Assembly: GCF_018141165.1 (NCBI RefSeq)
Contig: NZ_CP058557.1
Location: 620,001 to 684,000 of the forward strand
Direction: 5' to 3'
From: Alkaliphilus sp. B6464
GTDB taxonomy: Bacteria; Bacillota; Clostridia; Peptostreptococcales; Natronincolaceae
Length of the DNA: 64,000 nt
Positions 19,144 through 28,061 of this stretch are shown one piece after another; within the stretch, counting starts at the first letter, position 1, and each line of letters begins with the position of its first letter. The notes beneath the pieces were generated by a model. That model was not told the origin of the DNA, made no database searches, and worked only from the letters and a program-made list of their open reading frames with translations. The position numbers were made by a program, and so were the translations under genes.

Positions 19144-20829
19144 CTATTCAATTTCTCTAAATCTTTTGGTGGTAAAGCTACTCAAAAATTTAAACAATAC
19201 TATGGATATAACAATATATATTACCACTAGAGATAAATAAATAATTAGTGAGCTTGCTTTAATCTTAAACATAAATAATACTAACAAAACATTAACAACC
19301 AAATACGCCATTCCAAGCAAGAAAGCAAAAAATACATTCATATTTTGTTTCATTGCTTTCTGAGGATTATCCCAATCTAACAATGGTCTCGAAATATCAA
19401 TAAGCATAGCCAGCTCCGTTATAGGTATGCCTCCTAAAATACCTAAGATAGTAACTATTAATATAGTTGATAATTTTAGAGGAACAACAAATAGGGCTAC
19501 ACCTAAAATTATAACTAATGCTAATATTTGAATCAATATAGAGCTTAGTATTTTTCCCATAACCTGATCTTCTACTTTAATAGGAACAATCCTTGAAATC
19601 CAAAATTGTCTACCTTCTCTTGAAAAGGTTGTAGCTCCTATACCATTATTTGCAGCAATAAACATTATAAAAGCAGATAATATAAGATTAACTATTGTTG
19701 TATTGCTTTCGTTATAAAACTGTGCAATTGTGCTTAGCATCTGTGGATCTGTAGTAAAAACTGGGATTGCTAAAGCAAATGGAATAATTATTACAGCCCC
19801 AATAGAGTTCATTAAGAAAATAGGTGTCCTAACTAAAATTTTCATATCTCTTTCTAATATGGCCAAAATAGGATGTCGTACTTTGCCAATTTGATTACTA
19901 AACTGTTTATCCGTCAGTTTTTTCTTTTTAGACGATACCTCTTGCCCACCAATTAACCCTTTGTAAAATACTTTCTCACTTATATATACCATTCCATAAA
20001 ATACAAGTCCAGAAATACCCATAAAAGTAAGTAAAGACAATAGGCCATTTATATTGTTAAACTCGACCAATGCGGTAGATGCCCAAATACTTGGTGGAAA
20101 TGATACTCCTATCTGTCTAATCAAAATGTTTTTTTCACTAATCAGCCTAGCAATGTACTCCATTTCTCCTCCTTGAGGAAGAGTTGTAGCAGTTTTTTGA
20201 GTAATAATTTGTACTGATAAAATAATTAACACCATTAGTACTCCACCAATTACTCTTATTAAGTCTCTTTTACCCTTTATATTTGTATATCGCATGAAAA
20301 TCATTACTACTATAGATGAAAGAGCTAATGGTATAACAGGAATAGCAATGATAATTAAAATACTATAGAGCCAATATAATATCCCTAATCCACTTTGTAT
20401 TCCATAGACTAACAGAATAGGTAATATAATCGGAAGTACTGTTAAATACTCATTTATCATTACAGTAATAAAACGAGCTGTTAGTATTGTACTTGGCTTA
20501 ATAGGTAATGGTATTAAAATTTGTAAATCATCTGCATAATAAAACTTTGCAAATATATGGGATATACCAAATATAAAAAGAATAATCTGAGATCCTAAAA
20601 CTCCAACCAATAAAATAGTACCTTCTTGATTGATGGACTTCAAAGATGAAAATACACCACCCAGTAGTTTAATATAGCCTATATATAATGGCAATAGAGA
20701 AAACATTGCAATTAAAAATATAATTGGCTGCCATAACTCCTTCTTTTGTTTAAAATACTTGTACTTAATAGCGGAAATACCAAAATTCACATTCAATTGA
20801 GTTTTTAATAAAGAACCTAACCCCCTCAT
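19144..20829 (-). CDS. ABC exporter permease, large multi-span
   Basis: This 561-residue protein has about 12 hydrophobic segments and no extracellular domain of note. It resembles the ABC-2-like permeases found beside YtrB/EcsA-type ATPases in clostridia. Its start overlaps the stop of the ATPase gene by one base, so the two are translationally coupled and form one transporter. The substrate is unknown. Confidence 0.8.
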   Translation of the reverse strand: MRGLGSLLKTQLNVNFGISAIKYKYFKQKKELWQPIIFLIAMFSLLPLYIGYIKLLGGVFSSLKSINQEGTILLVGVLGSQIILFIFGISHIFAKFYYADDLQILIPLPIKPSTILTARFITVMINEYLTVLPIILPILLVYGIQSGLGILYWLYSILIIIAIPVIPLALSSIVVMIFMRYTNIKGKRDLIRVIGGVLMVLIILSVQIITQKTATTLPQGGEMEYIARLISEKNILIRQIGVSFPPSIWASTALVEFNNINGLLSLLTFMGISGLVFYGMVYISEKVFYKGLIGGQEVSSKKKKLTDKQFSNQIGKVRHPILAILERDMKILVRTPIFLMNSIGAVIIIPFALAIPVFTTDPQMLSTIAQFYNESNTTIVNLILSAFIMFIAANNGIGATTFSREGRQFWISRIVPIKVEDQVMGKILSSILIQILALVIILGVALFVVPLKLSTILIVTILGILGGIPITELAMLIDISRPLLDWDNPQKAMKQNMNVFFAFLLGMAYLVVNVLLVLFMFKIKASSLIIYLSLVVIYIVISIVLFKFLSSFTTKRFREIE

Positions 20830-21551
20830 TACTCTGTCAACTCCAAAAAGATATTTTCTAACGACTGTTTACTTTCAGATTGCTGTCTTAGTTCCTCCAT
20901 AGTTCCACAAGCAATAATTTGACCTTTTCGTATAATAGCTATTCTGTCGCAAAGTTTTTCTGCCACTTCCAATACATGAGTGGAGAAAAACACGGACTTT
21001 CCTGCATCACATCTATCCCTCATTATTTCCTTTAACTTAAAAGCAGACTTGGGATCAAGTCCAACTAGAGGCTCATCTAATATAAAAACCTCTGGATCAT
21101 TTAGTAAAGCTCCTATTAAAACAATCTTTTGCTTCATTCCATGGGAATAACTTTTAATTAAATCTCCTGCAGCATCTTTTAATTCGAAGAGCTCTAAACA
21201 CTCATTTATTTTCTTACTTCTTATATCCTTTGAAATACCGTACATATCTCCCATAAAGTTTAAATACTCTATTCCTGTTAACCTTTCATATACTTCATGA
21301 TTATCCGGAACATAGCTAATCATCTTTTTTACTTCTATAGAATGTTCTTGAAAATCTAGCCCATTTATAAAAATATTCCCTGCATCAGGCTTCAAGAGTC
21401 CTACTATCATTTTTAAGGTTGTAGTTTTACCAGCTCCATTTGGTCCTAGAAAACCAAATATTTCACCAGGCTTTACTTCAAAACTAACATTATCAACCGC
21501 TTTTACATTTCCACTACTATAAGACTTACTAACATTTTCTAATTTTAGCAT
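20829..21551 (-). CDS. ABC transporter ATP-binding protein
   Basis: This 240-residue ATPase drives the permease encoded next to it. Walker A is GPNGAGKTT (about 35-43), the signature reads SHGMKQK (Ser-His in place of the usual Ser-Gly), and Walker B is VFILDEPLVGLD. The layout, with a short C-terminal tail after the H-loop (STHVLEVAEKLCDRI), is that of CcmA/EcsA-type exporters. The ribosome site is GGAGAGGA. Confidence 0.93.
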   Translation of the reverse strand: MLKLENVSKSYSSGNVKAVDNVSFEVKPGEIFGFLGPNGAGKTTTLKMIVGLLKPDAGNIFINGLDFQEHSIEVKKMISYVPDNHEVYERLTGIEYLNFMGDMYGISKDIRSKKINECLELFELKDAAGDLIKSYSHGMKQKIVLIGALLNDPEVFILDEPLVGLDPKSAFKLKEIMRDRCDAGKSVFFSTHVLEVAEKLCDRIAIIRKGQIIACGTMEELRQQSESKQSLENIFLELTE

Positions 21552-21646
21552 ACAATCATCCTCTCCTTAAATTATATTTTATAGGTATAAAATGACTCTG
21601 AGTACTTCTACTCTGGGTACCCTTTGCCTGTAGATTTTAATTCCTT

Positions 21647-22339
21647 TTAAATATTTAGCAATATAATTAATAATGGTGTGATAAAGACCGTAATAAGCCC
21701 TGCAATGCCAATTGAAAGACTACTCATAGCCCCTTGCTTTTCACCTATTTCCATTGCCCTACTTGTTCCTAAAGCATGGGCAGCAGTACCATAGGCTATA
21801 CCTACAGCCACTTCATCCTCTATCTTTAATGCTCTAAACAAAAACCCTGCCATAACAACACCTACATTACCTGTTATTATTATAGACATAACTGTTATAG
21901 AAGATATCCCTCCTATTTGGTTAGAAATTTCTATTCCTATTGGTGTAGTTACAGATTTAGGAATCATAGAAAGCACCAAAGCTCTATCTATACCAAATAA
22001 TGTACTAAGGGCCCATACACTAACAATGGCAGTCAAAGACCCTGCTAATATTCCTCCAAGTATAGGTATTAGATTAGACTTTAAAAGATCAATTTGCTTA
22101 TAAAGTGGAACTGCAAGAATCACTGTTGCAGGCCCTAAAAAGAAATTAATAAAACTTCCACCCTTTTCATAAACCTCCACATCTATATTAAAAGAAAGTA
22201 GAAATACTATAGAAAGAATTATGCTTACAAAAAGGGGATTAAATACTGCTAGCTTTGTTCTCTTATATATAATTCCTCCTATTTCAAAGGATATTATAGA
22301 TAAAAGTATACCAAAAACCGGTGTGTTTAATAGTTCCAT
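21647..22339 (-). CDS. lrgB: LrgB/CidB-family membrane protein
   Basis: LrgB-type proteins work with LrgA in holin-like control of murein hydrolase activity or in small-metabolite export. The 230 residues hold about six membrane segments and the family signature SMIPKSVTTPIGIEIS. The frame extends 33 codons further upstream, but the ATG at 22339 has AAGGAGG before it and overlaps the lrgA stop as TAATG, so I start there. A TTKG-like and HALGTSRAMEIGE stretch is also typical of the family. Confidence 0.92.
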   Translation of the reverse strand: MELLNTPVFGILLSIISFEIGGIIYKRTKLAVFNPLFVSIILSIVFLLSFNIDVEVYEKGGSFINFFLGPATVILAVPLYKQIDLLKSNLIPILGGILAGSLTAIVSVWALSTLFGIDRALVLSMIPKSVTTPIGIEISNQIGGISSITVMSIIITGNVGVVMAGFLFRALKIEDEVAVGIAYGTAAHALGTSRAMEIGEKQGAMSSLSIGIAGLITVFITPLLIILLNI

Positions 22340-22689
22340 TATTTTGAAATCCTCCTTTTTAAAAACTGGACTGTAAATCCTGTTACAGCAATTACTAATG
22401 CGGTTGATATAACTAATATTATTGTAATATACAGCCACTCGTTCTTTACTAGATGAAAATTTTTAATCATACCAACACCAGCCGGCACAAATAGAAAGGC
22501 AAGATGATCTAGTAAAAATTTTGAAACATCCTCTATAGTTTCAACTTTTAATATACCAGTTAAAAGACATATCAATAATATTATCATACCTAAAATATTA
22601 CCTGGTATAGGAATTGCAGTAAAGCTCTTTATAAATTCGCCTACAAAAAGTATACCCAGTATAATCGCAAACTGCCTTAATAGCTTCAA
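22339..22689 (-). CDS. lrgA: LrgA/CidA-family holin-like membrane protein
   Basis: This 116-residue protein has four hydrophobic segments and the family landmark IPGNILGMIILLICL, followed by FLFVPAGVGMI. It is the first gene of the lrgAB pair, coupled to lrgB by a one-base overlap. No LytS/LytR two-component regulator, common in staphylococci, is present in the window. Confidence 0.92.
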   Translation of the reverse strand: MKLLRQFAIILGILFVGEFIKSFTAIPIPGNILGMIILLICLLTGILKVETIEDVSKFLLDHLAFLFVPAGVGMIKNFHLVKNEWLYITIILVISTALVIAVTGFTVQFLKRRISK

Positions 22690-22786
22690 ATAATCATCTC
22701 CAATATGTAGAATGTTAATATAATTATAGCATGATTCAAAAATTAAGCATATATATTCAATTTTATTTAAACTTAAGCTAAATAAA

Positions 22787-22817
22787 AAACCGAGCTCAAA
22801 TGAACTCGGTTTTTTTA
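22787..22817. terminator. Bidirectional terminator next to gdh
   Basis: CCGAGCTC, loop AAAT, GAACTCGG with one internal mismatch, flanked by an A-run and a T-run. It ends the minus-strand glutamate dehydrogenase gene. Confidence 0.8.
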
Positions 22818-22836
22818 TATATTTAATATTTAAATA

Positions 22837-24087
22837 TTAGTACCATCCTCTAAGTTTCATTGCATCTGCAACTCTCTTAATAGAAATCATGTAAGCAGCT
22901 GTTCTCATTTCTACTTGCTTTTCTTCTTTAAGATCCCAGATTTCATTGAAAGCTTTAACCATTAATGCTTCTTGCTTTTCTTGAACTTCTTCAAATGTCC
23001 AGTTATATCTTTGTAAGTTTTGTACCCACTCGAAGTATGATACAGTTACTCCACCAGCGTTAGCAAAAATATCTGGAACAACGATGATTCCTTTTTCGTT
23101 CATGATTTTGTCAGCTTCTAAAGTTGTAGGTCCATTAGCACCTTCACAAACAATTTTAGCTTTAACGCCACCAGCATTGTCAGAAGTTATAGCATTTTCT
23201 AATGCACATGGTAATAAAATATCTGCATCAAAAGTAATAATATCTTCTTTAGGGAATTCACTTTCAGCTCCTGGGAATCCTTTAATGCATCTATGCTCTT
23301 GTACATATGCAGCTAATGCATCAACATCGAATCCTTTGCTGTTATAAAGTCCAGCTGTATGGTCAGCAACTGCTACTATTGTTCCTCCTAGTTGAGCAAC
23401 GTATTTAGCTGTAAAGCTACCAACATTTCCAAAACCTTGAATAGCTACTGTAGCTTGTGTCATATCAATACCAACTTTTTTAGCAGCCTCTCTAGCAGCA
23501 AGAGCAACTCCATATCCTGTAGCTTCTGTTCTAGCTAAAGAACCATAGAAGGATACTGGCTTACCTGTGTATACTCCAGGAGCAAATTCACCAGTTGCTT
23601 TTTGGTATTCATCTACAAACCAAGCCATAACTTGTCCGTTTGTTCCAACGTCTGGAGCAGGGATATCTACTTTTTCACCAATGATAGGAGCAATAGCTCT
23701 TGAGTAACCTCTAGATAATCTTTCTAATTCACCTTGAGATAATTCGAAAGGATCAACGATAACGCCACCTTTACCTCCACCGTAAGGTACACCAACAACT
23801 CCACATTTAAAAGTCATCCATGTAGAAAGAGCTTTAACTTCATCCGCATTTACTCCTGGATGGAATCTAACTCCACCTTTAAATGGTCCAATAGCATCGT
23901 TATGTTGTGCTCTGTATCCAATGAAAGTTTTAACAGTTCCATCATCCATTTTAACAGGGATAGCAACCTCTAATGTTCTCATTGGGTTTTTAAGAATTTC
24001 GTATACCGCTTGTTCAGTACCTAGTTTGTCACATGCAGATTTTACTTGTTGTTGAGCGGTCTCAAAAGGATTTGCTTTTCCAGCCAT
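22837..24087 (-). CDS. gdhA: Glutamate dehydrogenase, NAD-type
   Basis: The enzyme interconverts glutamate and 2-oxoglutarate plus ammonia. The 416 residues contain the substrate-site block FKGGVRFHP, the catalytic lysine in YGGGKGGV, and the dinucleotide fold GFGNVGSFTAKY. Length and pattern fit the hexameric clostridial and Bacillus RocG/GudB type. It stands alone with an AGGAGGGT ribosome site and a long leader that includes a perfect palindrome, CCTAATTAGG, at 24163-24172, possibly an operator. In amino-acid fermenters it is a central catabolic enzyme. Confidence 0.95.
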   Translation of the reverse strand: MAGKANPFETAQQQVKSACDKLGTEQAVYEILKNPMRTLEVAIPVKMDDGTVKTFIGYRAQHNDAIGPFKGGVRFHPGVNADEVKALSTWMTFKCGVVGVPYGGGKGGVIVDPFELSQGELERLSRGYSRAIAPIIGEKVDIPAPDVGTNGQVMAWFVDEYQKATGEFAPGVYTGKPVSFYGSLARTEATGYGVALAAREAAKKVGIDMTQATVAIQGFGNVGSFTAKYVAQLGGTIVAVADHTAGLYNSKGFDVDALAAYVQEHRCIKGFPGAESEFPKEDIITFDADILLPCALENAITSDNAGGVKAKIVCEGANGPTTLEADKIMNEKGIIVVPDIFANAGGVTVSYFEWVQNLQRYNWTFEEVQEKQEALMVKAFNEIWDLKEEKQVEMRTAAYMISIKRVADAMKLRGWY

Positions 24088-24323
24088 TATAATACCCTCC
24101 TAAAAATTTATTAATGAATTATTAATGCAAAAAATATAATGTTATATATTTTAAGAAAGTGTCCTAATTAGGGCATCTTCCTAAAATGTCGCAATTTTGA
24201 ATCGTTATTTCTTTAACCTAATATGTACATTTGAATTATATCATACCTACATTCCGATTGTAAACCTTTTACTCTAGTATAACTAAATTTTATATATATA
24301 ACATACTTAATCCTAATGATACC

Positions 24324-25139
24324 CTATAATATAACTAAATTTTTCACATTTACATCTATAGAAACTATATTAAAGGAAGTCATATCCTCTATTTCTGTTT
24401 TAACTTGTTCTTGAAGTCTTTCAACTAAAGGTCTAATAGGATTTCCATATACAATTCTAGCATCCATTTCTATTATAAGGCCGTTGTTAGTATTATTTAT
24501 ATTTATATTATTGATTTTAAAAATACCTATTATTTTACTAGCCACATGATATACTAAATCCTCAATAACACCATTTGAAATAAAATATCTTCCCATATAG
24601 CTAAAGGTCGGTCTCACCACAGAACGCTCTTCCCAATCGTGAGCTTCTTCTTTGCTGAAGTTTCGAAATATCTTTAATGGATTTAAAAAATATCCAGAAA
24701 AGTCCTTCTTTATCTCAAATGTTGGTACAGGAATAATATGTTTACCTTCCTTTACCCGATATTTTCGTGCTAGCCTAATTTCATCCTTACTTGCAACATC
24801 TTCTATAAAAATCCATTCTTTAATTTCCCCAACTCCTAAAGTTTCAACTATAGACTCCACCATTTTATCTGAAGTACCTAAAATCAATATTCTATTCGGT
24901 TTCTCTTTATCTAAAATTCGAATAATTTTTCTTCTATGATCATCCTCAATAAAAAGAGCCCTTTTTATAGCCGACATCTTTGACTTTTCTCTTTTAGCGG
25001 AACTACCCCCAAGAACCTTATTTCCTTTTATTAAAAGACCATCATCAATTATATATTCAATATTTTTTTGTTTTGCTACACTGATAGCCCGAAAGCTTTT
25101 GCCAGTGCCACTAGAGCCTACAAGCACAAATACTTCCAT
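24324..25139 (-). CDS. P-loop NTPase fused to an Asp23/Gls24 domain
   Basis: This 271-residue protein starts at the ATG at 25139 behind GGAGAGGTGAG; the frame extends 15 codons further but without a ribosome site. Residues 8-15 (GSSGTGKS) form a Walker A motif and the first 130 residues look like a kinase-type P-loop domain. Residues 182-271 have the Asp23/Gls24 pattern: VYHVASKIIGIFKI, then MDARIVYGNPIRPLVERLQE and VSIDVNVKNLVI. Asp23 proteins act at the cell envelope under alkaline or general stress. The partner or substrate of the NTPase part is unknown. Confidence 0.75.
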   Translation of the reverse strand: MEVFVLVGSSGTGKSFRAISVAKQKNIEYIIDDGLLIKGNKVLGGSSAKREKSKMSAIKRALFIEDDHRRKIIRILDKEKPNRILILGTSDKMVESIVETLGVGEIKEWIFIEDVASKDEIRLARKYRVKEGKHIIPVPTFEIKKDFSGYFLNPLKIFRNFSKEEAHDWEERSVVRPTFSYMGRYFISNGVIEDLVYHVASKIIGIFKINNININNTNNGLIIEMDARIVYGNPIRPLVERLQEQVKTEIEDMTSFNIVSIDVNVKNLVIL

Positions 25140-25404
25140 AAATCTCACCTCTCCTTTTACTGGCTCAATAATATTTGCTAACAACTATAAAACTTTATAT
25201 TTAATAATAATATTACCGCTGCATAATTTACTTCTTTATCTAATAATATCACATTAATAATCTAATACATTAAAATCAATACATTTTATAATAGATTATA
25301 ATGAAAGCTTATATTCTACGACAGTTAGATGATATTCGACTTAGCTAATTAGAGTGAAAATCATTATATATTTTATATTTTTATCAAATATTTATATTTC
25401 TTTA

Positions 25405-25434
25405 TTGATTCTATACTTTTTATGTTGCTATAAT
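25405..25434 (+). promoter_or_regulatory. Sigma-A promoter of the ferredoxin gene
   Basis: TTGATT and TATAAT are separated by 18 bases, about 50 bases before the ferredoxin ATG. The rest of the 25185-25483 gap shows nothing but AT-rich sequence. Confidence 0.65.
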
Positions 25435-25483
25435 ACAGTTAGTTAGTTTTATTAATAATATTTACATATAGGAGGTACTTATA

Positions 25484-25654
25484 ATGGCTTATAAAATTTC
25501 AGATGCATGTATTAGTTGTGGTGCTTGTGAACCAGAATGTCCAGTAAGTGTTATTTCAGCTGGAGATACACAATACGTAATCGATCCAGAAGGCTGTATC
25601 GAATGCGGTGCATGTGCTAACGTTTGTCCAGTAGATGCTCCACAAGCAGAATAA
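25484..25654 (+). CDS. 2[4Fe-4S] ferredoxin
   Basis: This 56-residue protein is a classical clostridial ferredoxin, a low-potential electron carrier for pyruvate:ferredoxin oxidoreductase, hydrogenase and similar enzymes. Both clusters are complete: Cys9, 12, 15 and 19-Pro, and Cys38, 41, 44 and 48-Pro, the C-x2-C-x2-C-x3-C-P pattern twice. It is acidic. The ATG has an AGGAGG ribosome site and the gene ends at its own terminator, so it is monocistronic and probably highly expressed. Confidence 0.97.
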   Translation: MAYKISDACISCGACEPECPVSVISAGDTQYVIDPEGCIECGACANVCPVDAPQAE

Positions 25655-25667
25655 TATTTATTAAACA

Positions 25668-25698
25668 AAAAAGGTTAGAGTACTCTAGCCTTTTTTTA
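25668..25698 (+). terminator. Ferredoxin gene terminator
   Basis: AAAGGTTAGAG, loop, CTCTAGCCTTT with one wobble, followed by a seven-base T-run, 15 bases past the stop. Confidence 0.88.
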
Positions 25699-25862
25699 TT
25701 ATAATTATACATAAATATCTAATTTTCGAATTATTGACATTTATTTAATGAATCAGTAGACTAGTAATATTTTAAGTACTTTAAATTTAAAAGCTTAGAG
25801 TTTAAAATCGAGTGCACATAGGTCCATGTGATAGCACAAGACGAATTTTAAGGAGGGTTTAA

Positions 25863-26594
25863 ATGACAATTTTTTTAAAAAAGAAGACCTTATTTATGCT
25901 CATTACAATTTTATCTATTTCCAGCATATTAGTAGGATGTGTAGAAAAAAATGTTAAAGCAGACGAACTTCTGCCTCAGTCTATTGAAGTAATGAGGACA
26001 TTAGACAGTTACCTATCTGACGTTCAGGTTATTTTCACTTCCGAAGCTAATGAAGGCGGAGAAGTAAATATGAATGCTATTATTACTTACAATAAAGAGC
26101 CTTTTGCCTATTCTAATGTTCAAGAAATAACTAGTACTAATAAAAGTCCAAACAATCCACTAGACAAGCTTATTCTTTCTCTTCTAGCAAAAGATGGAGT
26201 TGTATATACAAACAATTCAATTACAGGATTATGGATAGACGAAACAGACCCTGAGCTTGTTAAGGAAGTAGAAAATAATGCAGACTTATTTCAAAATTTT
26301 AATATAGATCAGTTTACAGATTTAGAAGTAATATCTATAAATAAAAATAAGGTAACTATTAAAGCAACCGCTAATAACTCAACTTTTCTTAAAAGTCTAC
26401 TAGCCTCCTTTAATACAGAAACTTCTGGATATGTAGAAATGATTATAGATATAGATACTAAATATATGGAATCATTCACATACTATCCGAAAATTGATGC
26501 TAAATCAGGTGAACAAAACAAAATAACTATAAAAACTAAAGATTTTAATAATGCTGATGAAGTTGTAATTCCAAAAGAGGCCTTATACGAATAA
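25863..26594 (+). CDS. Lipoprotein of unknown function
   Basis: This 243-residue protein has a lipoprotein signal: Lys-rich start, hydrophobic core and the lipobox ILVGC with Cys26. The mature part is an all-beta-looking domain resembling the LolA/DUF6612-type lipoproteins common in Firmicutes, with a SYLSDVQVIFTSEAN opening. It would sit on the outer face of the membrane. The ribosome site is AAGGAGGG. It is monocistronic. Function is not predicted. Confidence 0.8.
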   Translation: MTIFLKKKTLFMLITILSISSILVGCVEKNVKADELLPQSIEVMRTLDSYLSDVQVIFTSEANEGGEVNMNAIITYNKEPFAYSNVQEITSTNKSPNNPLDKLILSLLAKDGVVYTNNSITGLWIDETDPELVKEVENNADLFQNFNIDQFTDLEVISINKNKVTIKATANNSTFLKSLLASFNTETSGYVEMIIDIDTKYMESFTYYPKIDAKSGEQNKITIKTKDFNNADEVVIPKEALYE

Positions 26595-26627
26595 AAAAGT
26601 AGGAAATTAGCTTTCCTACTTTTTTTC
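26594..26627. terminator. Bidirectional terminator between convergent genes
   Basis: AAAAAAGTAGGAAA, short loop, TTTCCTACTTTTTTT. It closes the lipoprotein gene and the minus-strand MarR gene. Confidence 0.85.
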
Positions 26628-27053
26628 TCTATTTAGCATTTCTAATTTTACAAGAAACTTTAATATAGCCTTTTCTTCATTAAATGTAAAATCGTTAAGT
26701 AAAGAGAAAATCATCTGTTTCTCTTTATCTGTAATTTCTTCAAATACTCTTCTACCCTTATCCGTTAATTGTAAAAAATATGCTCTTTTATCATCGTCAC
26801 TTCTACTCTTAACTACATAGTCTTGAATAATCAATCGATTAATTATTGTCTTGAAAGCATTACGATCTATATTTATTATATCCATTACTTCAAACATCTT
26901 CTTACCTTCTCCATGTCCTAGTAATTTTAGGATTAAAAGATCAGTAATAGACAGATAGAATCCATTGTTGTTAACGCCTTTTTTATCTAATACAATAATA
27001 TTACTAATTAATTTTTCCAAATATTCATGTATTTGGGCATAATAATTTCTCAT
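26616..27053 (-). CDS. MarR-family transcriptional regulator
   Basis: This protein of about 145 residues has the MarR winged helix: ITDLLILKLLGHGEGKKMFE, DRNAFKTIINRLIIQDYVVK and the wing RSDDDKRAYFLQLTDKGRRV. I prefer the ATG at 27053, five bases past the rex stop; the frame extends 13 codons into rex (ATG at 27092) and neither start has a strong ribosome site. It is co-transcribed with rex. The ligand and targets are unknown. Confidence 0.85.
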   Translation of the reverse strand: MRNYYAQIHEYLEKLISNIIVLDKKGVNNNGFYLSITDLLILKLLGHGEGKKMFEVMDIINIDRNAFKTIINRLIIQDYVVKSRSDDDKRAYFLQLTDKGRRVFEEITDKEKQMIFSLLNDFTFNEEKAILKFLVKLEMLNREKK

Positions 27054-27057
27054 AGAA

Positions 27058-27723
27058 TCACTCTTGTTTATTATTTTCTGCTTCTCTTTCATTCAATAGG
27101 TATGACAACGTAAATAAGCTTTCACTAAGATGCACATTTTCTACTATAATGTCTTTTGGTACCTTTAGATCTGTAGGTGCAAAGTTCCAAATTCCTTTAA
27201 CATTTTTTTCATTAAGCTTATCTACTATACCTTGGGCAAATTCTTTTGGTGTACAAACAACAGCAATATCCACATGATTATCTAAAGTAAACTGTTCTAA
27301 TTCATCTACATCACGAAATGGAATATCTCTAATTTTCATTCCTATCAATTTAGGATTTATATCAAACAGTGCTAATAGCTCAAAACCAGACTTTTCAAAG
27401 CTAGTATAGTTAGCAATTGCCTGCCCTAAATTACCAGCCCCGATGATAATTAATTTATAGGTTTTATCTAAACCTAATATTTTACCAATTTCATTATATA
27501 ATTCTTCAACATTATATCCATACCCCTGTTGTCCAAATCCACCAAAACAATTTAAATCTTGACGAATTTGAGATGCGGTAAAACCTATTAATCTGCTTAA
27601 CTCTTTTGACGAGATACGGTAAATTTCTTTGTCTAATAATTCTTTTAAATACCTATGATATTTTGGTAATCTTCTAATTACTGCCATGGAAATATTGGCA
27701 AGACTTTTATTATTCACATTCAT
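27058..27723 (-). CDS. rex: Redox-sensing repressor Rex
   Basis: Rex represses fermentation genes and releases DNA when NADH rises. The protein (221 residues) has an N-terminal winged helix with ISSKELSRLIGFTASQIRQD, a Rossmann fold with IIGAGNLGQAIANY and a C-terminal swap helix. The glycine-rich stretch FGGFGQQGYGYNV between the domains is typical. The ATG at 27723 directly follows a TTG that also fits; GGGAG lies just ahead. No perfect Rex operator was found in the upstream 330 bases, which otherwise show nothing but AT-rich sequence. Confidence 0.94.
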   Translation of the reverse strand: MNVNNKSLANISMAVIRRLPKYHRYLKELLDKEIYRISSKELSRLIGFTASQIRQDLNCFGGFGQQGYGYNVEELYNEIGKILGLDKTYKLIIIGAGNLGQAIANYTSFEKSGFELLALFDINPKLIGMKIRDIPFRDVDELEQFTLDNHVDIAVVCTPKEFAQGIVDKLNEKNVKGIWNFAPTDLKVPKDIIVENVHLSESLFTLSYLLNEREAENNKQE

Positions 27724-28061
27724 CAACTCCCATTATTAAATATTTTATTTATAATACATCCAATATAATTGCACCTTCACGCTCAAATTATGCTTATTAA
27801 ATAAAGTAGATACCATTATTATGACATTTAATAAACAAATTGTCACTGATTAATGTACCCATTTAATAGCTTTTAAAAACTATGAACATTAAGTTTAAGC
27901 TATTTATAAATATAATAAGCCTTTAATTTAAAAATTATAACAGTCTTTTTTTCTAGTGTCAATGTATCTTTGATATAATGTTATCATCTATTGCTTTAAA
28001 TAAGTTACTTTTTTTGTTAAAATGAACATACGTTAAATGTAATTTTTAGGAGGAAAAATCT

